This document shows positions 34,226 through 47,700 of a DNA stretch of 64,000 bases, piece by piece. The notes under the pieces were generated by a model. It was not told where the DNA came from, searched no databases, and saw only the letters and a program-made list of their open reading frames with translations. The DNA is from Pohlia nutans (Eukaryota > Streptophyta > Bryopsida > Bryales > Mniaceae): NCBI GenBank assembly GCA_022496805.1, contig CM040093.1, forward strand, positions 8,146,213-8,210,212, given 5' to 3'. The position numbers were made by a program, and so were the translations under genes. Positions within the stretch are counted from its first letter, which is position 1. Each line of letters starts with the position of its first letter.

Positions 34226-34734
34226 ACTTTAATAATATTAATTTGATCAAATTTAGATATAGAAAGAAAATAAAATCTAGATATGGAAAAGATGATGTCG
34301 CACGAAAAACGCACTGAATCAGTGTAGTTTTAAAGACGATTAAAACACGACATTTGACGAGTATAAAGAGTGCTGAATTCATACGTTTTCAATGGATGTA
34401 TCAATCGTGTCGAATCAGTACTATATCCGCTTGTACGAACATCGTGTCATATCAGTGTAGTTGCGATGAATGACGCAACGATGCGGAATCAGTGCGAAAA
34501 CCGTACGAACCCTTGAAATATCGGAAATCGCACTGAATCAGTGCAGAATCAGTAGGGTCCGAAATTCCTGATGATGTGTAACTGTTGAGGGTTCACAAGG
34601 GCCAAGTGACTAGGTCCTTGAGCTCAATATCAACGTCAATGTCTGCCAACATCACTGACAGTTGCAGGTGGTGGTTGGGACGTTCCAAAAAGTAAAGAAA
34701 GAAAGAATCCGTTCAACAATCCATCGATATGTAT

Positions 34735-34995
34735 GGAACAAGCCAAATACATGGCTTGCACTGCATGCAAGAGCCGAGTCGACAGGCTACCTTTTCGATC
34801 GGCATAAATGAGAGGCTTCTTTGCATTCGGAAACCACACTTGTATGCCTTCCTTCCCGATGCAATTGTTAGATTTGCTTCTAGTGCCCACTCTTAGTTTG
34901 CTTGATCAGTTCTCGTTGAGATGCATTGAGCCTCCCAAGATTTTGAGAGGGTCGAGGGATCGATCGAGCTATAGGACCCTTGCAACTGATCAAGG
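34735..34995 (+). repeat. Leader-like segment, copy 1 of 3
   Basis: It shares ATGGAACAAGCC, GCAAGAGCCGAGTCGACAGG, CCACACTTGT, TGCCTTCCTTCCCGAT and GGGATCGATCGAGCT with 38035-38200 and 48565-48845. The short reading frame MEQA(E/K)Y(V/M)AC...KSRVDR is partly kept in all three. It may be an exon or 5' leader of an unidentified gene copied within repeats. Confidence 0.6.
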
Positions 34996-35560
34996 TCATC
35001 ATCTCTTTTGTTTTTTTTAAATTTACAATAGATATACCAATTTTAACTAATCATGCTAAATTTTAAACTCTGAAAGTGAAAGTTATAATTTATATAAATT
35101 CTCAAAGGTTAATGATTTTAAATTCATTAAAAAGATATCTAAAGTTTTTTTGGAAGTTTGACCATATGGATAGTTTGTAGAGATGATGCCCTACATTTAG
35201 TCTTTTGAACCAAACTTCATTAAACATATGGAGGGCACATATTATATTACATCTTTATTTTGTTCAATACTCCTTGGGCTTCTAGGAATGAAACTATAGG
35301 GTCCTTTTAATTCATGGAGGAAAATAATCTACCTAATTATTAAATTTTATATAAAATGTAGGAGGCTTTAAATTAAAGTAAGGAATAAATTAATAATCTA
35401 CTTGGAATGTACCTAGAATATTCTAGAATATACTTCATATATTCTAATTATGTGATAGTTCCCATTCAAATACCCTCTTAACGCACTAGGTCATACTAAA
35501 TATATGTTAGTAAACCCCCCGAGGACGGTCCTTTAGGCCAACATCATTATTATTTGTATA

Positions 35561-36095
35561 TTAACCTTTAGACGTCCAAGGTTTTTCATCATTTTAAAGC
35601 ATCATTTTTGTCTCCATATTTTCACTTTTCTTGTAGAAAAATTTCTATTGCACTTTATAGATAGTATCAAAATGAACCCAAAGATGTAAATTTTTCTCCA
35701 ATGGACCAATTTATCATTTTTAAAATTGCTCCAAAGTACGTCATTAAAAACATGCTTTCTAATACTATTTTTGTTTTCTACAAATTTGGATGATGTGATG
35801 GGTCTAAAATTAGAAAATTTTACATTCAAAGAATAAAAAAAATTATTTCACATAGATGGAAAAATTGAACATGATTGGATAAACTTCATATATTTATGTA
35901 TGGTCAAAGGTTTGTTGACTATTGATGTCTATTTGTCATTCAATATTGACCATTTTAACAAAAGACAACTTCATTAAACAAATAATTTGATTGACCAAAC
36001 GTTGTAGTTTGAAAGGTTGTCTAAAAAAAGAAATTTAAAATACTAAATTGAGTTTTACTAATCTCAATGTCCTCTTCGGTCTAGTAGACGTTTGC
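35561..36095. mobile_element. TTAA-family element in block A, right end lost
   Basis: The left end TTAACCTTTAGACGTCCAAG matches the copy at 38822. The right side ends TCTAGTAGACGTTTGC without the GGGTTAA seen at 39311-39317, so it is truncated. Confidence 0.5.
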
Positions 36096-36878
36096 ATTAT
36101 AGGGATTTAAATAAAACTAATTTTTCTAGGATACATACCATAACGCACGCACATCCTGCCGCATGTGGTTGGTGTGAACTGGCCATGATGGCCCATTCAC
36201 ATTGAGCCCTTGTCACACTGCGTTTCCAAAATGGAGGAAGGTAAAATCGAGAAGAAAAAAAATACTCAAAACCTTGTCTTTTCTTGCTTGCAACTACTAT
36301 TCACTGTGCAACTGCATTACAGTGCCGCAAGTAGAGACATGCGCCCTTTTTGCGTCACGTTCCTTTATGTCATGCGTTAGAGTAATTTCTAATTGCGTAT
36401 TTTATATTTCTTAGTTGACAACAGATTCCCTCAAAGTTATGTGATGCATGCATGCGGCAGCATTGGTGTATGTGAATGGCCCGTCACTGGCTTAAGTTTC
36501 ATGGTTAAACGTATGTTGCTGCAACAGCAAAATGATTGGCCAACATGACAGAACCATGCGATGCGACTCTTTTACTTTTAGAAAGATTCAATCCACGCAT
36601 CAAAAGCACCGATGTTGGTTAAGCGTAACTTGTATAAAGTTCAACATGTTGTTCCTATACAAACTTGTTGACATATACGCAACTCAGAGACTGAAACTTC
36701 CAAGAGAGTGAATTAATAAACAATGAGGGTGTATATACAGTGTTGAGGCCACACAAAGCAGGCCACGTCATACTCCGATGAATGAATTCGTTATTTCGAT
36801 AAATGAGTCTGTTACTTGGCTGAATGAAGTGCATGCTATGAGCACCCTAAAGCCAACAAAACTACCCTAAAGTATATG
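36096..36878. other. Intergenic DNA
   Basis: No gene seen. The sequence is less AT-rich than its surroundings; CATGCGGCA-type motifs repeat near 36150 and 36450. Confidence 0.35.
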
Positions 36879-37460
36879 TTAACCCCTAACTTCTCAAGCA
36901 TCCAATTTTAGACGATGTACAAAATCCAACTTTGTTTTTTCATCCGTCATGCACTTTTTGCAGTGTGGATTTTTTGCTTGAATTTTTTATGGGAAGTTAG
37001 CTTCATGCACACTAGTAAAAATATTCACACCTAGATGACATGAAACACTTTAATTCAAATCCAAAATTTTAATTTAATTAATTAATTTTCATGTATTTAT
37101 GCTTTGTGAGAAAAATTGCCAAAAATTAGCATTTGCAAGCATTATAGTACAAAATAAATAATATTTTTAATCCTTCACATTAATCATTTCAAATAACACA
37201 TATCTAAATATACTTCATATCAAAAATTGGTACCAAAATGATGTCATTGGATATTTTTTAACAAATGTTTTGGATTTTTTAAAGTTTAAGCAGCTAGGAC
37301 AAATTCTGATTTTTGTACAAAAAGTCTCTTTTAAAGTCTTTAAACCTCTTCAATTTTTATGTGAGTTTTTTTTTGTGTATTGAATATTTGCATGAGTGTA
37401 AGAAATCAAAACCACATTTGATTGATTCATTATTTTTTTGTTTTAAAGAAGGACCCATTC
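36879..37460. mobile_element. TTAA-family element, inverted relative of 29750-30341
   Basis: It starts TTAACCCCTAACTTC. Read on the minus strand its interior follows the element at 29750-30341, for example AATGAATCAATC, GTGGTTTTGATTTC and TGTGTTATTTGAAATGA. The far end is decayed, so the limit near 37460 is approximate. Confidence 0.65.
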
Positions 37461-38034
37461 GAAGTTGGTTACCATATTGAAGAGTACCTATTAATTAATG
37501 CACTTTTATTAATGAATCACATTCAAGTTATGAAATGGATTAATATTAATTTTTTTCTTATATTTTAATATTTATCTTCTATTATTTTGGTTATATTCAT
37601 TTTGAAAGGACAAATTGACATTTGGAAAATTTACAAATGAAATAAAATAAAAAACATAAATCATGATATAAGCATAACTTTTCATACCTTCTCATATTCA
37701 TACCTTTTCGACCTTGAATGTACTTCAAGTAATTAATTTTTTGTTTGGATTAATCTAAAACTCCCTTCAATCTCCGGCCATAAGATTCTAGTTGCATTGA
37801 TTATGTGACAACCAAAGTGATTCAATGGTTCAACTTTGTGTGTCATTCAGTACCTTGAAAATGGAGTATAGTATGAATCATGTGTAACTGTTGAGGGTTC
37901 ACAAGAACCAGGTGACTAGGTCCTTGGTGCAATATCAACGTCAATGTCTGCCAACAACGTCGACAACAGTTGCTGGTGGTCGTTGGGACGTTTCAAAAAG
38001 AAAAAATGAAAGAATCTGTTCAGCGATCCATCAA

Positions 38035-38200
38035 CGTATGGAACAAGCCGAATACGTGGCTTGTAAGAGCCGACTCGACAGGCATCGTTTTCGATAGGCC
38101 TAAATGAGAGGCGTCTCTGCATTTAGTAACCACACTTGTATGCCTTCCTTCCCGATGCAGTTGTTAGATTCGCTCAGTGCTCGCTCTTAGTTTTGCTCGA
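38035..38200 (+). repeat. Leader-like segment, copy 2 of 3
   Basis: See the segment at 34735-34995. Here the short frame reads MEQAEYVACKSRLDRHRFR and then stops. Confidence 0.55.
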
Positions 38201-38821
38201 CCATCCGGGAATTTTTTTCAAAGTGGATCACCTCAACATTGTCTTATGTTCCCTCTATCATTTCACTTTTGCTTTTTTCAAGTTTACAATAGATAAAACC
38301 AATTTTAACTAATAATGCTAAATTTTAAACTCTGAAAGTGAAAGTTATAATTTATATAATTTTTCAAAGGTTAATGATTTTAAATTCATTATAAAATATC
38401 TAAAGTTTTTTTGGAAGTTTGACCGTATGGATAGTTTGTAGAGATGATGCCCTACATTTAGTCTTTTGAACCAAACTTCATTAAACATATGGAGGGCACA
38501 TATTATATTACATCTTTATTTTGTTCAATACTCCTTGGGCTTCTAGGAATGAAACTATAGGGTCCTTTTAATTCATGGAGGAAAATAATCTACCTAATTA
38601 TTAAATTTTATATAAAATGTAGGAGGCTTTAAATTAAAGTAAGGAATAAATTAATAATCTACTTGGAATGTACCTAGAATATTCTAGAATATACTTCATA
38701 TATTCTAATTATGTGATAGTTCCCATTCAAATACCCTCTTAACGCACTAGGTCATACTAAATATATGTTAGTAAACCCCCCGAGGACGGTCCTTTAGGCC
38801 AACATCATTATTATTTGTATA

Positions 38822-39317
38822 TTAACCTTTAGACGTCCAAGGTTTTTCATCATTTTAAAGCATCATTTTCGTCTCCATATTTTCTCTTTTCTTGTAGAAA
38901 AATTTCTATTGCACTTTATAGATAGTATCAAAATGAACCCAAAGATGTAAATTTTTCTCCAATGGACCAATTTATCATTTTTAAAATTGCTCCAAAGTAC
39001 GTCATTAAAAACATGCTTTCTAATACTATTTTTGTTTTCTACAAATTTGGATGATGTGATGGGTCTAAAATTAGAAAATTTTACATTCAAAGAATAAAAA
39101 AAATTATTTCACATAGATGGAAAAATTGAACAGGATTCTATTTTTCATTCAATATTGGCCATTTTCACAAAAGACAACTTCATTAGACAAATAATTTAGT
39201 TGACCAAATGTTGTAGTTTGAAGGTTGTCTAAAAAGAGAAATTTAAACTTTAAAGTACTAAATTCAATTTTAGTAATCTCAATGTCCTCTTCGGCCTAGT
39301 AGACGATTAAGGGTTAA
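38822..39317. mobile_element. TTAA-family element, 496 bp
   Basis: The left end TTAACCTTTAGACGTCC and right end GACGATTAAGGGTTAA are inverted repeats with TTAA at each outer edge. Its left part (38863-39090) is nearly identical to block A. Confidence 0.6.
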
Positions 39318-40994
39318 CGAAGGTAGTTTGTTAGTTTAATTTTTTTTTTTGTATGTACAACAGGGCCACTAGTTCTTGATATGATTGGAAAGTTCTTGAT
39401 ATGATCGGAAAGATCTTGACAAGAAGGAGTGCGCCGAGTTCGTTTCATAGCTTTTGGACCCATAATGTAAAAGCTATAGATACTTGAGTGTAATTTGCCA
39501 CCTTAATTAAATGAAATTAGGGATGGATCATTCTTAAAAAACAAAAATAAAAGTAAAGGCATGACTAAATCATTGGAAACATTGGACCAATGACAAAGGG
39601 TAAAATCATAGTAATTTCAAATTCTCACCAAAATTTATGAAAAGTTCATGATTTGTAGTAGACACATGGCTTCATCTACTAAAGATATAAAGTTGAATTC
39701 TTATCTTATTTTATAGTGCCATAATCGAGAGTGATAGGTAGAGAAAGATTCAATGGTCATAGGCTCGGACGTTTAGGTGTTAAGGGTTAAGCGGAATACG
39801 ATTCAAGATTTTCCTGAGGCCAACACGAATTCCGTCTAGAGCTCTTTTGACAGATGGTCATTTGAATTGATTTCTATGGGTCCGTAGCATAATTATCCTT
39901 GTCACGGACTTCTCTACTACCCATAAATTGATTTTCATAGCGTGGTTTTGTTGCGTCAATTCAAAGCAACATCATTTGTGGATTGATAGCTAATTAACCT
40001 TCATACTTCTATCATGAGATAGAAATGCTACCCTACCTGAGGCTCTATCCCTACCGCAATGGCTTGCATAAAAGATAGCGCCTCTCGCAACCTAAATTAG
40101 TCAATGGCATAGCAATCAACTCAATTGAAATGAGAGTGACACTTACTAGAGTAGCTATGCTAGCTATGAGAGGCTAGACTATCTTTTACTAATGGTTTGC
40201 TTTTCAAGTAGCAATCTACTCAACTGATCATACACTTTGTTTCTAAACCATTTGCTTTTGAAAACACTAGTAAGACATCAATTTGTGAGGTTCGTCAATC
40301 TATGAGTACAGTAGTACACAAATCTATGAGTCCCTGGATGATACAATCATGAAGATTAGCGGGTCCTCACTGGAACTTCCAGAGCTTGTACATTTATGTT
40401 TGACAATTCATCCCAACCACCACCCCGACCACCATGCAACATATACTCCTTGCAATGCCATCTCTTTCATGCATTACAAGAAATTTGAGCCCTCTAAGAG
40501 GCCTCGAGTTTTTATTTTTATTTTAACTTTTTGAATTTTTTTTAAAAATATTTAATTAATATAAAAATATTAAAAAAATGAAATCTGATGTAGCATGAGT
40601 TCGACATTTCAGATTGGATATTTAAACATTAAAAGTTTTTAAAAAGTTTTTAAAAATATTTTTAATATATTTTTAATATTAAAAATTGTTCAAATAATCT
40701 TTGAACATTTTTTAAACATTTTCTAAAAAATTTAAATAATAATTTTTATTTTATTTTATTAACATTTTATTTTTAAAAATATTTTCATTTAAAAAATAAT
40801 TCTAATAAAAATTTAGATTTTGGCCCGAACATTGAAAAAGTCCCTTGGAGGGCTCATTTCTCTTCTAATGCCATTCCTTGACATGGACATAAAGAACTTT
40901 GAAAAATCTCTCTCACTAAAATCATCATTCACGCTTACAAAGCGTACTAAGCTTTGTCCAAATCATAAGCCCTACATGCACTATGTGTTTACTA
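39318..40994. other. Intergenic DNA with one solo TTAA terminus
   Basis: The sequence GGACGTTTAGGTGTTAAGGG at 39768-39787, followed by TTAA, carries two overlapping right-end-like motifs (TTAA at 39780-39783 and 39787-39790). No left partner was found. The remainder has no supported gene. Confidence 0.4.
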
Positions 40995-41173
40995 CACTTA
41001 AATCATCATGTGTTGTGGGTGCGTGAGTGGCGTGGGTATATTCATCCATTTTAACAAATTTTCATCGAATTTGGATGAATTTTATCACAATATTTTGAAA
41101 AAATTTAATTATCATTAAAGCCTCTTGTAGATACCGTTGGTGGGCCACATTTATTTATATGGTGATTTCAGTG
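40995..41173. mobile_element. TA-type MITE, 179 bp
   Basis: The left end CACTTAAATCATCATGTG and right end TATATGGTGATTTCAGTG are inverted. Both flanks are TA (40993-40994, 41174-41175). Same family as 7178-7350 and 26702-27365. Confidence 0.75.
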
Positions 41174-43773
41174 TAAGTACCTTTTGGCATCCATTCTTCT
41201 TCTTTAATTACCATGCGTTAATTCTTTCCGAAAGCAAACTAGGAACCACAATAATTACCATATTGAAGAGCAAGTGTCCCACTCCAAAAGGAAAAATCTT
41301 TTAGACACCACCACAAAGAATTTTTTTACCGTTTGTTATACCATGTAAAGTTAGCCTTTAGAGCACGTGGCTTTTACCAGAGCTTTGGATTTATATTGAG
41401 AAAACTGAGTTCACCTAATTTTTAATTATAAATTCTTAAAATTTTCTATCATATGCTCAAAAAATCTTTAAATATTTTAATTTGCATTCTATATGGAATA
41501 AATCTAAAAATTCTTAATTCTAACAAATTTTCAACAAAAAATATATTCTTTTTAAAATTTCAATACTTACATCTTTATACACAGAATATGTAAGACTTTT
41601 AGATTTAATTTAAGTCTATTTTAGTTTTAATCAAATAATTCAATTACTATCTTCTACTTTTATATGTTCCCAAAAATATTAAAAACCACATAAGGAAAAG
41701 GAAAGGGGTCATTTAACACCATTCCCTACATACTCACTTGCTACACCAAAACTTAAACTTTCTCCAAGCTCTCTCATTTATAATCCCACAAGAACCTCAC
41801 GTTGCAATTGGAATTGTAGAAGCATTGCATGTTTTAGAAAAGTGTTCTGCGGTTTTGAATATTTGGAGATTGAAAGGGATCTATGGCATGAGGGTTTTTG
41901 TGAATGTTTCACTCATAGTTGAAACCATACACTTCCAAATGTTTGCAATGGTGATTGTATTTTTTTGTAATGACTATATCAAGTGGTAACTTGGAAGTGT
42001 TGAATTGTGAGTAAACTGAAATATAAAGTTCTTTATTCATAAAGGATGTTGATCCATGGCTTTAAATATTTGGTTGAAGCTTCAAACGTTGGCGTCTTTT
42101 GAATTGTATATGGTTTTGAGCAGTGATAACAATTAGTCATAGTTGAGTCCCTTAGAAAGTATTGCTTAAGAGCAACTAAAATTGGAACTCGTTTGAAAAA
42201 GCAGTCTAGTAACATTCTCCGTAACCGTAAATAGCCAAATGTAAATATGAACAACTGAAGGTGTATCATTTTGGCAAACTCATTGATCAATATTTTTAAT
42301 TAAATTGGTTGGTTGGAAGATTTGAAAGAAAGGATTGTGAGTTTGGAAACCAAGTGTGATCAAAGGACTAGTGAGGGTTGTAGGAATACCTGCAATATAA
42401 TTTGTTTGTTGAATACTCATGAAATATCAGAGAGGATTTTTAGTTGTTGGAGGATGTGGTTGTATTGAGTGGAGTTGGTTTCTCTTCTAGCATCTTTGGA
42501 AGTGTATGACATTATATTTTTATTCATGCACTTCTTCTATTTCATCAACATCTCTTCCAATTGAGTAGGTGTGAAAGAGGGCGCCTTGTAGGTTTGACCG
42601 AAGATAGTTGTGAAATTCACACGATAATCTTGTTATAGGTTTTATTGGATTGATGATTTGTAGCACTTGGTAGATAGATAACTTTATATAGTTCTCCATT
42701 TAGAGATGAAAGTCTACAAACTATCCAAGGAGAAATGAGGCCTAAACTTCAAATAAGTGTCTATGTATATAGCTTCATTGAGACAACTTATGTAGGTATA
42801 ACACTAATGGTGGCCAAATGCATTATTTATTATTGTTGTAAATAACAAAAATAATGTTTTTACTGCCAAGGACCTCGTGGAGAGTTGTAGTCACTTGTAC
42901 TTACAAGTTTTCAACATAGAGATGCTCCACAATTGGAGATGGACTATGTTCCAAATATGGAACATTTATTTAGCAAATTTTGCAAAAACGCCAACAGTCA
43001 AAGTTGTTTGGATTTTTCCAACGTAAACGTATCGTCTATGGTGCCTTATTTTTTGAATGTACTTGAGAATGAAATTATGCAAGTTGGATTATTTATAGAT
43101 TTTTTAATATAGAATCGAATATAAACTGTATTTACATTTAAAGTTTGATCATAAATTGGTAAATCTGTTATTAAAATGGGAGTATTGTTATTCAAAATCT
43201 TCAACATAAAATCATTTTAACATTCTAATATTTTATTTTTTGAATAATATGTACATAAATCTAGAAGCTGATTCACTCATTTTTCATTGAATCATTGCTT
43301 CATAATTTTCAAATTGGTTTAAAAGTTTTCTTTTTAGACAAAATGCTCAAAGTGCACAAATTTACACCAAAATATAATTAGTTCACCAAGAGGAGTTAGT
43401 GGACCGTACCATATGAACGCCCTGAAATATATATACAAGAGTGTAGTTTACAAATAAGGGCTTGTCATTTCTACAATGAAGATGTTAATGAATTTATATG
43501 GTACTCTACATATGCTTAAGCCAAGTAAATAGAGAATATTTATAAGAGATTGGAAACCAAAGAGGTCGATTTGTTTTATTGAATGTTGATTCTTGCTCAA
43601 TGAATCAATTAAATTTAAAAAAGAAAAAAACCAATGCAACATCACTACATGTCTACATTCAGTTATAGAAATTGCATGCTAGGCATGAGTAACTTGTTCA
43701 GACCACATTTTTAGATCCACGGTCTCAATCGTAAAACAATGTGAATCCAAACAAGTTCATTTACAGTTGGCTT

Positions 43774-43775
<2 letters not shown>
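41174..43775. other. AT-rich intergenic DNA
   Basis: No ORF, exon chain or repeat that I could support in this 2.6-kb stretch. Confidence 0.35.

Positions 43776-43818
<43 letters not shown>
43776..43818. repeat. AT dinucleotide microsatellite
   Basis: About 21 uninterrupted AT units. Confidence 0.95.
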
Positions 43819-43823
<5 letters not shown>

Positions 43824-44523
43824 GTCAACGTCCTATGAATACTCTATTTTATTCACTTTTCTGCATTTATACAAAACCAAAGATTTTTTTCAATATCTTT
43901 ATTGTTCAAATCTTATTAGAAATGGCAAGTGCTCGTTTAGGGGTGAATCCAATATTTCTACATTACATCATGTGAGTGCAGAAAATGGATATAAATTAGG
44001 ACATTAATGTACAAAGTATACATACATAATAAGGCATATTATAATTCAATGAGAAATAGATATACATATAGGCATTTATGAATGCTGAGTATACATACTT
44101 GTATGATAAGGGTTAAAAGCATTAATGTCTTAAGCCTAGGATGAATGAAATTAAGATGATAAATTGTAAGGTCATTGGAAACATTGAGAACCTCCAGTCC
44201 CCGACTTCATCCATCTGTGTAAGGAGTGTTTAGGTCCGAGGCAGTCGTTACTTCCAAATCTCATTTTTACAACCTAACTTAGTTGCTACTTGTCACCAGT
44301 AATCAAAGAAGGGGCTCTACTTGCTCATTATCACAGGTCATCAAAGAAGGAGCCCTTTGTGATCTCGTTCAAGCACAACAAGCGTATCAAGATCTAGTGA
44401 TCAATAGTTAAAGCAATGCATTCTTTGCATTGAAGACCCTTGCGATAAATCCCTCGTCAACTTCAATTGGTAGTTAAGTAAAAAGTGTGTTTAAGTCTTC
44501 TTTGTAATAAGTTGTGATAGGAT
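43819..44523. other. Intergenic DNA with TTAA-type end motifs
   Basis: GATAAGGGTTAA ends at 44116, and CGTTTAGGGGTGAA near 43935 resembles a mutated right terminus. No paired left ends are visible. Confidence 0.35.
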
Positions 44524-44796
44524 CCCGGGCGTGCACTGTACTAAACACATACAAGTATACGTGAGTGCGGACATGGGGTATTAATTTGAATATTTTTGTA
44601 TTACGTATATATACAATAAACATATTTAGAGCTGAAAATATTGGCATACACTTACATTAATCATATATTTAGGACAAAATGGATCTAGTATATATACAAA
44701 GGTTTTTAGACATATAACCCCTCGTATATAGGGGGCTTTTAGAGGGGGTCATGAACACACGTGATTCTCAAATATAATGTAGAGTGTACCCCCGAG
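44524..44796. mobile_element. CCCGGG-ended MITE, uninterrupted copy
   Basis: A 273-bp inverted relative of the host element at 14261-15738 (shared GTATACGTGAGTGC, GGTCATGAACAC and GTGATTCTCAAA on the appropriate strand). Ends are CCCGGGCGTGCACTG and TGTACCCCCGAG. The site matching the TTAA insertion is at 44657-44660 and is single. Its own target duplication is not recognisable. Confidence 0.8.
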
Positions 44797-47700
44797 AGTA
44801 AAGATTTGAGATATAACAAGGCTTTTTGTTAATGTCACACGGTATGTTGGCTATATGTGAAATTAGGGTTGGAAGTTCTATTCTAAGATTAATGAAGATG
44901 AGGTCGTTGAAAAAAGAAGGTAAATGGTGAGATATTGGGTCGTTTGCCTTAGTAAGATGCATAATATAGTTGACGATGACATTGAGATATCATTGACCAA
45001 GATGCAAAGCAAAATAAGTTACGAGGTGTGTTTTCACTTCACTGTACTCAAAGGCTTCAATTTATTTACTACAAAGGTATTAATATTATATTTAAAATGA
45101 CTAATATGTAAGGTGGTGTCTTTTCTTCTTTTTGCTCAAGAATAAAGATTCAAAATTCAATGAGACACAGCTTGCAAGTTGAAAATGATTGAAGTGCTCT
45201 TTAGTTATTGTTCTTCTATCTATACGTACATGTTGATCCAACAGTGAAAATGTTTGACTTTGATCTTTTGATGGAGCTTCTCAACTTCATGTTTAATAGG
45301 TAAATGCACTGAGTACTACTTGTGGATTCACTAATTTAATTTAATTTTTTCCTTAATTTTTTATTATTCTACAGTGGCTGAAATGTTCACATCTAAAATG
45401 TAATTAAACGTGACCTTTGAGATATGTAAACTTGTGAACTTAGAAATATGTGAACTGTTGTGATTTTGAGATATGTAAATATTGGAAGGTTAAAGTTTGT
45501 AGGTTTCCAAAGAAATTACTCAATGGAGCAAGAACTAGAAGTGAAGATTGAATTTATTGATTGAGATGACTAGAGCAGGTTTGGTTATTTTGTTCTTTGC
45601 AAGCCATTTCTAAAGATATTAGATTGGCAATAAAAGAGGATGAGATAAAATCCTTAGAACCATTCTAGTTGTTGACAACCAGAAGAAGTGTGTTGTTTTC
45701 CAAACAAGAAGAGAAGATGAAGTTAAGAGGGTGAAAGCACAAAAAAGTGTACCACCTCTAACTATTATGACCATTCAACAATGCAGGGTTCAAAAATATA
45801 TTATAAATTTGAATTTTGTAAAAAATTAAATAACAATAAAATAAAACACCTATTGTTTTATAAAGTCTTCCAAAAAAATTTGAGAAAATGATCTGCAATA
45901 AGTAGTTATAAATTTTTTATTGACTTAGAAGTGGCCAAAATTGAAAAAGTAGTTATGTACAATCAACAAAGTTGATATAAAACAAGCAAAATGTATATCA
46001 AAACATATTTTTTTCTACTTTCTTTTTGAACAAAGACCTCAATTCTATCATTATCTCAAAGGTCATAAAAATTATATTTATGTTGAGTGTATTTAAGGCC
46101 ATCAATTTTGCAACCGAGATTGGATTTAGGCATTCATTTTCAAACACTACTTTTTGTAAACTTTTTTGAAGATTTTGTTTTGAAAATTTGGGTTCAAGTA
46201 CCTATAAAAACTCTAGAGGGCTTCATGAAATTAAAACCAAAATACAATATATTTTGATATAAATTTATGGCCTTTGACCAAAACAATTATGATTTTAGTA
46301 TAGCATACTAACTTTTTGGTACAGTTTTTCGTGCTTTCACCAAAAAGTGACATTGTGCATATCAAGTTCACAACTCTTAGTGATGGTTTGAGAAGTGGAA
46401 ATCCTTTATCTTCATTGGAGTCAAACATATCAAGGGACAATGCTTTGGAAGATGGATCAAAACGTAATATGATAAAGCAACCTTGTGTAGTTGATAGTGG
46501 AGTCTTGCATGCTAGACAAACCAAGCTACTCCAAATGAGCTAATTGATGAAGAATCTATGGAGGTCATGCCTGGATCACTTTATAGCCTCGTAAGTCAAT
46601 TTGCATCTATCAAAGATGTTGGAAAATGGTAGAAAAGTTTTTCTCCTACAAAACGGAAGTTGGAGAACCGAAGTCGTAGTGATAGTTGAATCAAAATAAT
46701 CAAAGTTGAACCATTTGATTGTAAATAAGATCAGGTTTCAAAAAACATTGGATGAAGTACAAGAGTTCTCTATGGATTTTCCCATAAGCAAGTATGAGGT
46801 TGTTGAAGCAACGGTGGGTAATTATTTAGGTTGAGGACTATTAAAAAAAATTGTGCTTTGATGGAAAGTGCCTCACTATGTTTCCAAAAGCAAGTTCCTT
46901 GGTGTCGAACATAAAGGTACATATGAATGGGAATTAACATCTTGAAGCATCAATTGTATAACTCTTCGTGATCCAAACCCCAATGAAAGGAAGGCTGGAG
47001 TCCAACGCACTACATTCAAAGGACTCCACTCAAAAGGTTTTGAGTTCTTTCTTGATACAAATGCGAAGTTCATTGAATCAAAGGATGCTTACTTATGTGA
47101 ATCACTATGTCGACAATCACCAGACTTGGCTTAACAAAGTTTTTAATTTTTAAGATGTATACATTTAAGCTTGTTCATCCATTCCAAAAGAATATGACTT
47201 TTATGTGCAAGTATAAAAAGTAAAGTTGTTCTTCCTAGAGGTTCTCAAATAAGTAGAATCAAAGTACAAATTTCATATTTGGGCAGTTCAAGGTTAAGAT
47301 ATGTAGCTCACGCTTGAAAAAAAAGGGGCTAGAGATTTGAAATTGAGTTTATTGGTAGCAAAGCTCAAAGTTACCACTCTTTTTGTCCATGAGAGAACCT
47401 TATGGAAAGCTTTAGTTGAATTCATTCGTAGGAATATTATCAATGCACACAGTATGGGTAAATTTGAGGGGAAAGAGTCCTTATGGGGATTCCTTTCATA
47501 CATTGGCAAAAACATACCAAGGGTTGATAGAGGAAAAGGATGTAGCAAGTCAACCAAGGCTAAATGTTTGAAACTATTAAATTGTGGAGAGGGCCTTGAT
47601 TACATCATTTCCTACTTTTCAACATGGGTGGTCCTTCTTTGGACACTAAGAGAGGTCTTAATGAGATCGACCCTGAAATTTAGAATTGGAAAGAATGAAT

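Larger units (their letters stand above)
32834..34573. mobile_element. 1.74-kb DNA element with palindrome-rich ends
   Basis: The 45-bp inverted ends agree at about 41 of 45 positions, from CATCA(A/G)GAATTTC inward to GCACTGATTCAGTGCG. Block B has the uninterrupted site GAATCATGTGTAACTG near 37876; here AT lies on both sides, giving a 2-bp AT duplication. The outer 300-400 bases at each end are packed with variants of GCACTGATTC/GAATCAGTGC and TCCGCACG, a layout of subterminal transposase-binding repeats. It has no transposase ORF. Inside are a three-copy tandem repeat and a SINE-like sequence. Confidence 0.8.
32390..36095. repeat. Duplicated block A (partner 37480-39317)
   Basis: It aligns in order with 37480-39317. 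Segments 35020-35860 and 38270-39120 are nearly identical over about 850 bases; 32390-32833 and 34574-34990 align with 37480-37880 and 37885-38210 at lower identity. Block A carries an extra 1.74-kb insertion (32834-34573). Neither copy has a convincing gene. Confidence 0.8.
37480..39317. repeat. Duplicated block B
   Basis: Partner of block A (32390-36095). It lacks the 1.74-kb insertion and so supplies its empty site. It carries the second leader-like segment (38035-38200) and an intact copy of the TTAA element (38822-39317). Confidence 0.8.
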
